Below, one piece after another: positions 8,580 to 16,738 of a stretch of 64,000 bases of DNA. This DNA is from Corynebacterium bouchesdurhonense. GTDB lineage: Bacteria > Actinomycetota > Actinomycetes > Mycobacteriales > Mycobacteriaceae. The stretch covers positions 237,757 through 301,756 of the forward strand of contig NZ_LT546026.1 of NCBI RefSeq assembly GCF_900078305.2, given 5' to 3'. The notes beneath the pieces were generated by a model. It was given only the letters and a program-made list of their open reading frames with translations. It was not told where the DNA came from and made no database searches. Position 1 is the first letter of the stretch; every line of letters starts with the position of its first letter. The position numbers and the translations under genes are program-made.

Positions 8580-9515
8580 ATGGGCAGACAAGAGCGCCAG
8601 GAGCGGGTGGTCAGGCTGCTGAACCTGCTGGCCTACATCAACAAACACCCCGGGTCGACCGTGATGGAGATGGCGCGGGACCTCGGCCTTGACCCGGTGC
8701 AGGTGCGCGACGACCTGGACATGTTGCACCTGTCCGGCGTGGGCAAGAACCCGGGCGAGATGATCGACTTGGAGCACGACTGGATGGGCGTGCGCATCAT
8801 CGATAGCCAGGGGTTGGACAAGCCGCTGCGCTTGACGCCTACCGAGGCGAACGCGCTGCTGCTGCTCCTCGAGTCGCTCGAGACCATGCCGGGGCTGGTG
8901 GACAGCGAGGCCGTGACCTCGGCCGCCTCTAAGATCCGCGCGGTGACGCTCGGCGGCGGCGTCAACGACGCGCGGCAGGCGGCCGCGGGCGAGGCGGCGG
9001 GCGTGGTCGCTGAGGCCCTCGCCGCTCGCCGCCAGCTGGAGCTCACCTACTACTCGGTCACCTCCGATGCCACCACCACGCGCACCGTCTCGCCCATCGA
9101 CACCTTTCACCACGACGGCGCCACCTACCTCCGCGCCTGGACGGGGGACGAGTTGCGCATCTTCCGCCTCGACCGCATCAGGGGGGCATTGCTTGCCGAC
9201 GCCCCCTCCGAAGCACCCGCCGGCATCGCCTTCGATCCCGCCGACCCCTTCGGGTTCAGCACCCGCGAGGCGGCCCAGCTTATGGTGCGGCGCGACGCCA
9301 CGTGGCTGGCGGACTACTGGGATATCCAGCTCGACGCGACGGCCCTAGAGGACCCGGACGTGGCGTGGGTGCCCGCCACCCTGCGCTACGGCAGCGGGGA
9401 TTGGCTGGTTCGCTTTTGCCTCGGCCAGGCGGATAGGGTGAAGCTGGTCGCACCGGCCGAACTCGCCGACACCGTGCGGCAACGTGTTTCCGGTTGCTTG
9501 CGCGCGTTAAGATAG
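8580..9515 (+). CDS. pafC: WYL-domain transcriptional activator PafC
   Basis: The partner of PafB: 311 residues, N-terminal HTH (LAYINKHPGSTVMEMARDLG) and a WYL domain with GATYLRAWTGDELRIFRLDR. It begins immediately after the pafB stop. A copy of the dispersed element (9181-9209) encodes GALLADAPSEAP in the loop after the WYL core, which looks like a tolerated insertion or overwriting of non-conserved sequence. Confidence 0.9.
   Translation: MGRQERQERVVRLLNLLAYINKHPGSTVMEMARDLGLDPVQVRDDLDMLHLSGVGKNPGEMIDLEHDWMGVRIIDSQGLDKPLRLTPTEANALLLLLESLETMPGLVDSEAVTSAASKIRAVTLGGGVNDARQAAAGEAAGVVAEALAARRQLELTYYSVTSDATTTRTVSPIDTFHHDGATYLRAWTGDELRIFRLDRIRGALLADAPSEAPAGIAFDPADPFGFSTREAAQLMVRRDATWLADYWDIQLDATALEDPDVAWVPATLRYGSGDWLVRFCLGQADRVKLVAPAELADTVRQRVSGCLRALR
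9181..9209 (+). repeat. Dispersed GTCGAC element (GCCGAC variant) in pafC
   Basis: GGGGGGCATTGCTTGCCGAC followed by GCCCCCTCC: two complementary GC arms around a central TGCTTGCCGAC. Nearly the same sequence recurs at 34554-34577. Confidence 0.7.
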
Positions 9516-9546
9516 TGGCCTGTCAACGCGCTACGAAAGGGAGCTC

Positions 9547-9858
9547 ATGCCCAACCTCGGTCCCACCGAAATTCTCATCATCGTCTTCCTGGTTCTGCTG
9601 CTGTTCGGCGCGCAGAAGCTGCCGGACCTCGCCCGCTCCATGGGCCGCTCGGCCCGCATCTTCAAGTCCGAGGTGAAGGAGATGCGCCGCGAGGACGCCG
9701 AAGACGAGGCGGCCCAAGCCGCCCAGGCCGCCCAGGCGGCGCAGCCGGCCCAGCCGGTCCAGTCCGAGCTGCCGCCGGCCCCCGCCGCACCTGAGACGCG
9801 CAGCGCCGTGCAGCAGGACGATTTCTGGGACCGTCCCGAGAACCAGCCGCGGCGGTAG
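9547..9858 (+). CDS. tatA: Sec-independent translocase subunit TatA
   Basis: TatA forms the size-variable pore for folded twin-arginine substrates. The 103-residue protein has the classic plan: MPNLGPTEILIIVFLVLLLF membrane helix, the FGAQKLPDLARSMG hinge and amphipathic helix, and a charged Ala/Gln/Pro-rich tail. A strong GAAAGGGAG ribosome binding site precedes the ATG. It is followed by tatC; tatB is not here. Confidence 0.95.
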   Translation: MPNLGPTEILIIVFLVLLLFGAQKLPDLARSMGRSARIFKSEVKEMRREDAEDEAAQAAQAAQAAQPAQPVQSELPPAPAAPETRSAVQQDDFWDRPENQPRR

Positions 9859-9861
9859 CCC

Positions 9862-10854
9862 GTGGCGCGAAAGCTGAAGCGCAAGCCCAATCCAGAGGGG
9901 GAGATGACCCTTGTGGAGCACCTTGAGGAGCTCCGCCGGCGCACCATCATCTCCCTCGCCGCCGTGGTTGTCGGCACGGTGATCGGGTTCATCTGGTACC
10001 AGAGCTCGCCACCTGGGCTGATGCCCCTGGGCGAGATTATCCGCAGGCCCTACTGCAACTTGCCCGCTGAGCTGCGCGCCGACTTCACCGGTGAGGGCGA
10101 GTGCCGCCTGCTGGCCACCAACCCATTCGAGATGTTCATGCTGCGCCTAAAAGTGGGCGCGCTGGCGGGCCTCGTCCTCTCCTCGCCCGTCTGGCTGCTG
10201 GAGATCTGGAGCTTCATTACCCCCGGCCTGCACAAGAACGAGAAGCGCAACACCCTCACCTTTGTCACCCTCGCCGTGGGCCTTTTCGTCGCCGGCGCGG
10301 CGCTCGCCTACTTCGTGCTGGATAAGGGCCTGTACGTCCTCATGTCCATCGGCGGGGAGGTGCAGGTAGGTGCGCTCAGCGGCGGCAGCTACTTCAACTT
10401 CCTGCTCGGCCTCATCGTGGTTTTCGGCGTGAGCTTCGAGCTGCCCCTGATCGTGATCATGCTCAACCTCGCGGGTGTGCTGCGCTACGAGCACGTGAAG
10501 GACAAGCGCCGCGCCATCATCCTGGGCCTGTTCATCTTCGCCGCATTCATGACGCCGGGGCAGGACCCCTTCTCCATGGTGGCCCTTGGCGCCTCGATGT
10601 CCCTGCTGGTGGAGCTCGCGTTCCAGGTCTGCCGCGTGCACGACAAGCGCCGGGGGCGCGAGCGCCCCGAGTGGATGCAGCTGGACGATGAGGTCGCCTC
10701 GGGCCCGGTCGAGCCGGCCGGGCCGATCGGCACCAGCGCGGTAGCCCCGGGCGGGGCGTTCGAAAGGCCGGGGCCGATCGCGCGCCCGGAGCCCGTCGAC
10801 AAGCCTGCTCCCCGGCAGTCCCTGTCCGGCGGCGCGTTCGACGACATCCTTTAG
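9862..10854 (+). CDS. tatC: Sec-independent translocase subunit TatC
   Basis: TatC recognises twin-arginine signal peptides. The 330-residue protein starts at a GTG 3 nt after the tatA stop, carries the N-terminal MTLVEHLEELRRR motif, six hydrophobic segments and FELPLIVIML. The C-terminal 70 residues form a cytoplasmic Pro/Gly-rich tail beyond the usual TatC core, ending in a stretch that includes a partial copy of the dispersed element (10791-10813, EPVDKPAPRQ). Confidence 0.95.
   Translation: MARKLKRKPNPEGEMTLVEHLEELRRRTIISLAAVVVGTVIGFIWYQSSPPGLMPLGEIIRRPYCNLPAELRADFTGEGECRLLATNPFEMFMLRLKVGALAGLVLSSPVWLLEIWSFITPGLHKNEKRNTLTFVTLAVGLFVAGAALAYFVLDKGLYVLMSIGGEVQVGALSGGSYFNFLLGLIVVFGVSFELPLIVIMLNLAGVLRYEHVKDKRRAIILGLFIFAAFMTPGQDPFSMVALGASMSLLVELAFQVCRVHDKRRGRERPEWMQLDDEVASGPVEPAGPIGTSAVAPGGAFERPGPIARPEPVDKPAPRQSLSGGAFDDIL
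10791..10813 (-). repeat. Partial dispersed GTCGAC element in tatC
   Basis: GCCCGTCGACAAGCCTGCTC plus CCC: 11 of 12 core bases, in the variable C-terminal tail of TatC. Confidence 0.45.
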
Positions 10855-10894
10855 ACCCTCGAGCCGCGTCAGGGCCGTCGCGTAGTCTTGGGCT

Positions 10895-13651
10895 ATGTCT
10901 TTCCTGGCTGCATACGCGTCGCAGAAGAGTTTCGCCCTTGACCAATTCCAACTCGACGCGTGCCGGGCAGTGGAGGAGGATCGCGGCGTGCTCGTGTGCG
11001 CGCCCACCGGCTCCGGCAAGACCGTGGTGGGGGAGTTCGCCGTCTCGCTCGCGCTCTCGCGGGGAACCAAGTGCTTTTACACCACCCCCATCAAGGCGCT
11101 GAGCAACCAGAAGTACCGCGACCTGGTGGCGGAGCACGGCGAGGAGGCCGTGGGGCTGCTCACCGGGGATGTGAGCATCAACGGCTCGGCCGAGATCGTG
11201 GTGATGACCACCGAGGTGCTGCGCAACATGATCTACGCGGAGTCGCCCCAGCTCGACCGGCTCTCGCACGTGGTGATGGACGAGATCCACTTCCTGGCGG
11301 ACATCGACCGCGGTGCAGTGTGGGAGGAGATCATCCTCAACCTGGATGACTCGGTGAACTTGATCGGGCTGTCGGCCACGGTGTCCAACTCGGAAGAGTT
11401 CGGCGAGTGGCTCGCAACCGTGCGCGGGGACACGGCGGTGATCGTCTCCGACCACCGGCCGGTGCCTTTGAGCCAGTACATGATGGTGGGGCGCAAGATG
11501 TTCCCCCTGTTCGAGGCGGGCGGGGATCGCGTCAACCCGGATTTGCAGCACGCGATTGCGCGCATCGAGTCAGGCGCGAGCGAGGAGGGCAGGCGCGACT
11601 TCGAGGAGGGGCGCGGGTTCCGGGCGCGCTCCCACGGCAGGCGCAGCGGACGTGAGCGCGGTCAGGACCGCGTCCGCCCCGTCGGTCGCCCCGAGGTGGT
11701 CCAAGCGCTGCAGGCACAGGACATGCTGCCGGCCATCGTGTTCATCTTTTCGCGCGCGGGCTGCGATGGGGCGCTTTTCCAGTGCCTGCGCTCGCGCAAG
11801 GAGCTGACCACCCCGGAGGAGCAGGACGAGATCCGCGCGGTTGTTGATGCCGGGGTGGAGGAGATCCCCGAGGAAGACCTGCAGGTGCTCAACTACCGCC
11901 AGCTGCGCACCGCCTGGGTCCGCGGCTTCGCGGCCCACCACGCGGGCATGCTGCCGGCGTTCAAGCACATCGTGGAGGAGCTCTTCGTGCGGGGGCTGGT
12001 CAAGGTGGTCTTCGCCACCGAGACTCTCGCCTTGGGTATCAACATGCCCGCGCGCACCGTGGTGCTGGAGAAGCTGGTCAAGTTCAACGGGGAGGCCCAC
12101 GTGGACCTCACCCCGGGCCAGTACACGCAGCTCACCGGCCGCGCCGGCCGGCGCGGCATCGACCACATCGGCAACGCCGTGGTGCAGTGGGCGCCGGCGA
12201 TGGACCCGCGGGAGGTGGCGGGCCTGGCGTCCACCCGCACCTACCCGCTGATCTCCCCGTTCACCCCCGGCTACAACATGGCCATCAACATGCTGGGCAT
12301 GAACGGTTACGAGGACTCGATCCGCCTGATCGAGCAGTCCTTCGCGCAGTTCCAGACCGACCGCTCGGTGGTGGGCGAGGTCCGCGACATCGAGCGTATG
12401 CAGGCCAAGGCCGCGAAGCTGCGCGCGCAGCTGGAGCGCGACATCGCGTCCTTCGCGCCGCCCGCGCCGGGCGGCACCGACCCCGCCGAGGCGCTGGTGG
12501 AGTACCTCGAGCTGCGCCGCGATCTCTCCGAGGCCGAGAAGCGGGCCCGCCGCGACTCGGTGGCGGACCGGCAGGCGGAGGCGCGGACCATCCTGGGCCG
12601 CCTGCAGGTGGGGGAGGTCATTGCCATCCCCGGCAAGAAGATGCCGGAGCTCGCGGCGGTGATCCAACCCGCCGGCAAGCGCGACGACCCGCGCCCCTGG
12701 GTCACCACCGAGCGGGGCTGGTCGGGGCGGATCGACGCGGAAGCCTTCCGCAACCCGCCCGTGGTGGTTGGGCGCATCAAGGTGCCGCGCCACGTGCAGG
12801 AGCAGCCGCGCAAGCACACGCGCAAGGTGGTGGACCTGTTGCGCCGCGGCGACTTCAACGCGCCCAAGCGCCTGAAGGAGCAGGCGAGGGTTCGCCCCAA
12901 CAAGCAGGTGCTCGCCCTGCAGCAGGCGGTGCGTAGCCACCCCGTGCACGCCTGGCCGGCCGCGGACCGGGAGATGCTCGCCCGGGTCGGCGAGGAGCTC
13001 GTGCGCGAGGAGCGCAAACTCGTCCGCCTGAAGCGCAGCGTCGATTCCTCCACCGACTCGCTCGGCCGCACCTTCGAGCGAATCATCGGGTTGCTCACCG
13101 AGATGGACTACGTGGAGGTAGCGGACGGCGCGCCGCGCGTGACCGAGGAGGGGGAGCGCCTCGCCCGCATCCACAACGTCTCCGACCTGTTGGTGGCGCA
13201 GTGCCTCAAGCGCGGCATCTGGGACGGGCTGGACCCCGCTGAGCTGGCCGGAGTCGCGTCTATGGTGGTGTTTGAGAACCGGAAGGCCACCGGCGGTTCG
13301 CCTGAGGCCGCCACCGAGGCGATGGCGGACGCGATGAACGAGACGATGCGCATCTACAACGAGCTGGTCTCGGATGAGCAGCGCCACCGCCTGCCCGTCA
13401 CCCGCCTGCCGGACGCCGGGTTCTCCCTCTCCATCCACCAGTGGACCGCCGGCGCGCCGTTAGGTTACGCGCTCGCAGCGGCCGCCGAGTCTGGCGCGGA
13501 GCTCACGCCGGGCGACTTCGTGCGCTGGTGCCGCCAGGTGATCGACCTGCTGGAGCAGATCCACAACACGGGCTACTCGGAGGACATCCGCCGCAACGCC
13601 TCCCGAGCGATCGACGCGATTCGCCGCGGTGTGGTGGCCATCGGCAACTAG
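10895..13651 (+). CDS. helY: Ski2/Mtr4-like DEAD/DEAH-box helicase HelY
   Basis: A 918-residue superfamily 2 RNA helicase with Walker A APTGSGKT (residues 36-43), the DEVH-type box MDEIHFLAD near residue 128, GLSATVSN, and QLTGRAGRRGID (motif VI). The C-terminal DSHCT domain is visible from about residue 750. M. tuberculosis helY also follows tatC. TAGTCT ends 6 nt before the ATG, suggesting leaderless transcription separate from the tat genes. An Arg/Gly-rich linker at about residues 230-260 separates the RecA domains. Confidence 0.92.
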   Translation: MSFLAAYASQKSFALDQFQLDACRAVEEDRGVLVCAPTGSGKTVVGEFAVSLALSRGTKCFYTTPIKALSNQKYRDLVAEHGEEAVGLLTGDVSINGSAEIVVMTTEVLRNMIYAESPQLDRLSHVVMDEIHFLADIDRGAVWEEIILNLDDSVNLIGLSATVSNSEEFGEWLATVRGDTAVIVSDHRPVPLSQYMMVGRKMFPLFEAGGDRVNPDLQHAIARIESGASEEGRRDFEEGRGFRARSHGRRSGRERGQDRVRPVGRPEVVQALQAQDMLPAIVFIFSRAGCDGALFQCLRSRKELTTPEEQDEIRAVVDAGVEEIPEEDLQVLNYRQLRTAWVRGFAAHHAGMLPAFKHIVEELFVRGLVKVVFATETLALGINMPARTVVLEKLVKFNGEAHVDLTPGQYTQLTGRAGRRGIDHIGNAVVQWAPAMDPREVAGLASTRTYPLISPFTPGYNMAINMLGMNGYEDSIRLIEQSFAQFQTDRSVVGEVRDIERMQAKAAKLRAQLERDIASFAPPAPGGTDPAEALVEYLELRRDLSEAEKRARRDSVADRQAEARTILGRLQVGEVIAIPGKKMPELAAVIQPAGKRDDPRPWVTTERGWSGRIDAEAFRNPPVVVGRIKVPRHVQEQPRKHTRKVVDLLRRGDFNAPKRLKEQARVRPNKQVLALQQAVRSHPVHAWPAADREMLARVGEELVREERKLVRLKRSVDSSTDSLGRTFERIIGLLTEMDYVEVADGAPRVTEEGERLARIHNVSDLLVAQCLKRGIWDGLDPAELAGVASMVVFENRKATGGSPEAATEAMADAMNETMRIYNELVSDEQRHRLPVTRLPDAGFSLSIHQWTAGAPLGYALAAAAESGAELTPGDFVRWCRQVIDLLEQIHNTGYSEDIRRNASRAIDAIRRGVVAIGN

Positions 13652-14211
13652 CGCAGGCTCGCCAGCAGGTCGGGGCTGACCAGCGACACGGTGGCCACGC
13701 GCAGGTTCGTTCCCCGGGGGTCGAGGATGAGGGACTGGACGGCCACGAGGTGGGCGTCGATAAGCACAGGCCCCCCTGAATCGCCCTTGATCACTGGCGA
13801 CGCGTTGAAGGTGAACCCGGCGGGTCGCACCCACGTGCGCAAACCTCGCGAGGCGGCGACGGGCAACGCGCCAACGTAGCGGCCCACGCGCGCGACTGGG
13901 TGCGTGGCGCGGCCCCCGAAGCCGAAGGTGACCGTCCTTGCAAGCCACCGCGGCCGCCCAAGGCCGGGGTATCCAGGCAGGTAAACCGGTGTTTCGAGCC
14001 GCACCAGCGCCACGTCCGTGCGCGGCGCAACCCGCACCTCCTTCGCCCGCGGGTGCTCACCGCCAACCTCGATCCGCAGCCCCGCCGCGCTCACTCCGCG
14101 CGCCGCGAAGAAGTGCGCGCAGGTGAGCACCTCGTCGGGCGAGATGAGCGTGCCGGAACAGTAGCCCCCGCCGCCGCTGAGCCGGGCGATGTGGGCGGGG
14201 GAGACGGGCAT
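13648..14211 (-). CDS. Trypsin-like serine protease (S1 family), no clear signal peptide
   Basis: The catalytic triad is recognisable: His in TCAHFFAARG, Asp in RTDVALVRLE, Ser in GDSGGPVLID. Length is 187 residues from the ATG at 14211 (MPVSPAHIARL); a longer frame to 14250 would overlap the divergent peptidase. Neither start gives a convincing signal peptide or membrane anchor, although corynebacterial trypsin-like proteases are usually exported. The stop overlaps the end of helY, so the genes converge with no space for a terminator. It could be cytoplasmic, or the true start could be missed. Confidence 0.75.
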   Translation of the reverse strand: MPVSPAHIARLSGGGGYCSGTLISPDEVLTCAHFFAARGVSAAGLRIEVGGEHPRAKEVRVAPRTDVALVRLETPVYLPGYPGLGRPRWLARTVTFGFGGRATHPVARVGRYVGALPVAASRGLRTWVRPAGFTFNASPVIKGDSGGPVLIDAHLVAVQSLILDPRGTNLRVATVSLVSPDLLASLR

Positions 14212-14243
14212 GCGCGCAAGCCTAGCCACCTTAAGATGTACCC

Positions 14244-15410
14244 ATGCCATTTTTCGATGATGCTGTGTACGCAGAACGCCGCGAACGCGTTGCCGATGCC
14301 GTGCGCCGCGCCGGGCGTGGCCCCGCCGTGCTCGGCACGGGCGCCGAGTTCGAGTACCTCACCGGCTCCGCCGCGAGCTCGCACGAGCGCCTCACCGCGC
14401 TCGTCTTCGGCACGGACGGGGGTGTCACCGCGATCGCGCCGCTGACGGACATCGAGTCGCTGCGCAAGGGGGCATCGCTTACCGACGTCCCCCTTCGAGG
14501 CTGGCGCGACGGCGACAACCCCTACGCCCTCGCCGCGCAAACGGCAGGGGTCACGGGCGCGGGTGCGGGGCCGGCCACTCCGGTGCAGCTCGGCGCGAGC
14601 CTGACCGCGGACCACGTCTTCGGGCTGCGCGACGCGTTCGGCGCTGCTGGCGCTGCTGGCGCTGCTGGCGGTGCCGGTGCTGCTGGTACCGTTGAGCCGC
14701 TAAGCGCCGAGGTGCGTGAGTGCTTCCTGGTCAAGGATGACGCCGAGATCGCCCAGCTCGCGCGAGCCGCCGCGGCCATCGACCGCGTGCACGCGCGGGT
14801 GCCGGCGCTGCTCGTGGCGGGGACGACGGAGGAGGCCGTGGCCGCCCAGCTGCACGAGCTCATCCTTGAGGAGCACCGCAGCGTGGACTTCGTCATCGTC
14901 GGATCAGCCGAGAACGGCGCGAACCCGCACCATGATTTCTCCCCACGCGTACTGCGCGAGGGCGACCCCGTGGTGGTGGACATCGGTGGGACGTTGGACT
15001 CGGGTTACCACTCCGACTGCACCCGCACCTACCTGGTAGGTGAAGCGGCGGAGACTGGTGGCGAGTTCGCCGCCGCGTTTGACGCCGTCCACCGTGCGCA
15101 CCGGGCGGCGCTGTCGGCCGCGCGGCCCGGGATGACGGCGGGCGAGCTCGACGCGGTGGCGCGAGACGTCATCGAGGAGGCAGGGTACGGCGAGTACTTC
15201 ACCCACCGCCTCGGCCATGGCATCGGCCTGGCGGGCCACGAGGCCCCGTTCATCATCGGGGGCGGGGAGACCGTGCTGCGCGAGCACATGGCGTTCTCCA
15301 TCGAGCCGGGCGTCTACCTCCCGGGTGCCTTCGGCGTGCGGATCGAGGACATTGTCGTGCTCGAGGCCGATGGGGCGCGGGCGTTGAACCAGCAGCCGAG
15401 GGGGCTGTAA
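14244..15410 (+). CDS. M24-family Xaa-Pro aminopeptidase (PepQ/PepE-like)
   Basis: A 388-residue creatinase-fold metallopeptidase that should remove N-terminal residues before proline. Metal ligands lie in VVVDIGGTLDSGYHSDCTRT (two Asp), HRLGHGIGLAGHEAP (His) and SIEPGVY plus GVRIEDIVV (Glu). The N-terminal domain contains an Ala/Gly microsatellite (14640-14690) and a copy of the dispersed element (14466-14496) encoding RKGASLTDVPLRG. TAAGAT ends 6 nt before the ATG, so it is probably leaderless. A homologue (pepE) lies near helY in M. tuberculosis too. Confidence 0.88.
   Translation: MPFFDDAVYAERRERVADAVRRAGRGPAVLGTGAEFEYLTGSAASSHERLTALVFGTDGGVTAIAPLTDIESLRKGASLTDVPLRGWRDGDNPYALAAQTAGVTGAGAGPATPVQLGASLTADHVFGLRDAFGAAGAAGAAGGAGAAGTVEPLSAEVRECFLVKDDAEIAQLARAAAAIDRVHARVPALLVAGTTEEAVAAQLHELILEEHRSVDFVIVGSAENGANPHHDFSPRVLREGDPVVVDIGGTLDSGYHSDCTRTYLVGEAAETGGEFAAAFDAVHRAHRAALSAARPGMTAGELDAVARDVIEEAGYGEYFTHRLGHGIGLAGHEAPFIIGGGETVLREHMAFSIEPGVYLPGAFGVRIEDIVVLEADGARALNQQPRGL
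14466..14496 (+). repeat. Dispersed GTCGAC element (diverged) in the M24 peptidase gene
   Basis: AAGGGGGCATCGCTTACCGA followed by CGTCCCCCTTCG: long complementary arms AAGGGGG/CCCCCTT around the central CGCTTACCGACG. Confidence 0.65.
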
Positions 15411-16142
15411 ATGGCCCACCGGGGAACGATCCTGCTGCTCGGCGCCCGCAGCGACATCGGCGGCGAGATCGCCGTGAGGCTCTGCGCCGGGCGCGACGTG
15501 GTGTGCGCGGTGCGCGGCGGGGACGCGCCGGAGGTGGAAGAGCGGCTACAGCGCGCCGGGGCCCGCAGCGTGCGCACTGTGCCTTTCGACGCCACCGACC
15601 TCCCCTCACACCGGACGCTGGTCGAGGAGGTGGCCGCCAGCGGGCCGCTGACCACCGCCATCGTCGCCTTCGGCATCCTGGGCGACCAGGAGCTTGCGGA
15701 GCGCGACGAGCGCGAGGCCGTGCGCATCGCCGAGGTGGACTACCTCGCCCAGGTGAGCATGCTGACCGTGCTGGCCGACGTGATGGAGCGCGGCGAGATC
15801 TTCGCCTTCTCCTCGATCGCTGGTTGGCGCGCGCGGCGCGCCAACTACGTCTACGGGTCCACCAAGGCCGGTCTCGACGCGTTCTGCCAGGGGCTCGCGG
15901 ACCGCCTGCACGGCACCCCGCTGCACCTCATCACGGCCAGGCCGGGCTTTGTCATCGGCTCGATGACGGAAGGGATGAAGCCCGCGGTCATGTCGGTCAC
16001 CCCTGCCGAGGTTGCCGACGCCGTGGTCGCCGCCGCGGGCGCGGGCCGCAGCGCCACCGTGTGGATCCCGCGGCGCCTGGCCCTCCTCGCTGCCGTCATG
16101 CGCGTTGTGCCTCGGCCCGTGTGGCGGCACATGCCGCGCTGA
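15411..16142 (+). CDS. SDR oxidoreductase, DprE2-like
   Basis: A 243-residue short-chain dehydrogenase: nucleotide-binding LLLGARSDIGGEIA near residue 8, catalytic Tyr-x-x-x-Lys in YVYGSTKAGLD, and a C-terminal region (PGFVIGSMTEGMKPAVMSVT) close to DprE2, the reductase that completes decaprenylphosphoryl-arabinose synthesis for the cell wall. Because dprE2 normally sits beside dprE1, this copy may be a paralogue with a different substrate. It starts directly at the end of the peptidase gene, so the two are probably cotranscribed. Confidence 0.75.
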   Translation: MAHRGTILLLGARSDIGGEIAVRLCAGRDVVCAVRGGDAPEVEERLQRAGARSVRTVPFDATDLPSHRTLVEEVAASGPLTTAIVAFGILGDQELAERDEREAVRIAEVDYLAQVSMLTVLADVMERGEIFAFSSIAGWRARRANYVYGSTKAGLDAFCQGLADRLHGTPLHLITARPGFVIGSMTEGMKPAVMSVTPAEVADAVVAAAGAGRSATVWIPRRLALLAAVMRVVPRPVWRHMPR

Positions 16143-16168
16143 GCGCCGTCGTTGGTACCCTAACCTGC

Positions 16169-16738
16169 ATGCCGCTCCTTCTTTTCACGTACTTCTTCGT
16201 CGAGGTGCTCGCCTTCCTCGGCGTGGCCAAGCTCATCGGTGTGGGCTGGGCCTTCCTGGCAATCTTCGGCTGCATGCTGCTCGGCGGCTTCGTCGCCGCG
16301 ATGTCTATGCGCTCCATGCTCACCTCGGCGGCGCAGGGCAAAGAATCGGTCGGGGCCTTGGCCGGGGACACGGCGTTGCTCATCGCCGGCTGGGCTATGT
16401 GCGTGGTGCCCGGCTTCGTCAGCACCTTCTTCGGCCTGCTCATGGTGCTGCCGCCCACGCGCACCCTGATGCGGCGCGGGCTCACGGCGCGCGTGCGCCG
16501 CAGCTTGGAGAGTTTCGGAGCGCAGCTTTTCGACGCATCCCCGATAGCCCCGAAAGCACAGCACCGGACAAGCTACGGCACCTTCACCCCGGCGCCGGGG
16601 CAGCCGGGAGAGCCGGGGCAGCCGGGGGGCACCACCGCCCACGAGGTGATCGACGCGGACGAGCTCGAGCAGTGGTACCGCATGGACGGGCCCGACGAGG
16701 ATGACGGCGCGGGGCCCAGCCGCGGGGGCGTGCACTAG
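16169..16738 (+). CDS. fxsA: FxsA-family cytoplasmic membrane protein
   Basis: The 189-residue protein has the FxsA core: hydrophobic helices at residues 1-20, 25-45 and 70-95 (LLIAGWAMCVVPGFVSTFFG) and a polar C-terminal tail with QPGEPGQPG repeats. FxsA influences phage exclusion in E. coli; its actinobacterial role is unknown. TACCCT ends 7 nt before the ATG. The lnt GTG follows the stop immediately. M. tuberculosis also has fxsA next to lnt-ppm and rbpA. Confidence 0.85.
   Translation: MPLLLFTYFFVEVLAFLGVAKLIGVGWAFLAIFGCMLLGGFVAAMSMRSMLTSAAQGKESVGALAGDTALLIAGWAMCVVPGFVSTFFGLLMVLPPTRTLMRRGLTARVRRSLESFGAQLFDASPIAPKAQHRTSYGTFTPAPGQPGEPGQPGGTTAHEVIDADELEQWYRMDGPDEDDGAGPSRGGVH

Noticed and set aside
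13751..13776. Element-like GTCGATAAGC in the protease gene, and similar matches at 1930, 21206, 21619, 41283 and 56945
   Set aside because: They match only 8-10 core bases without arms, and mostly encode normal family residues (for example LIDAHLVAV), so I treat them as chance or too diverged to count.
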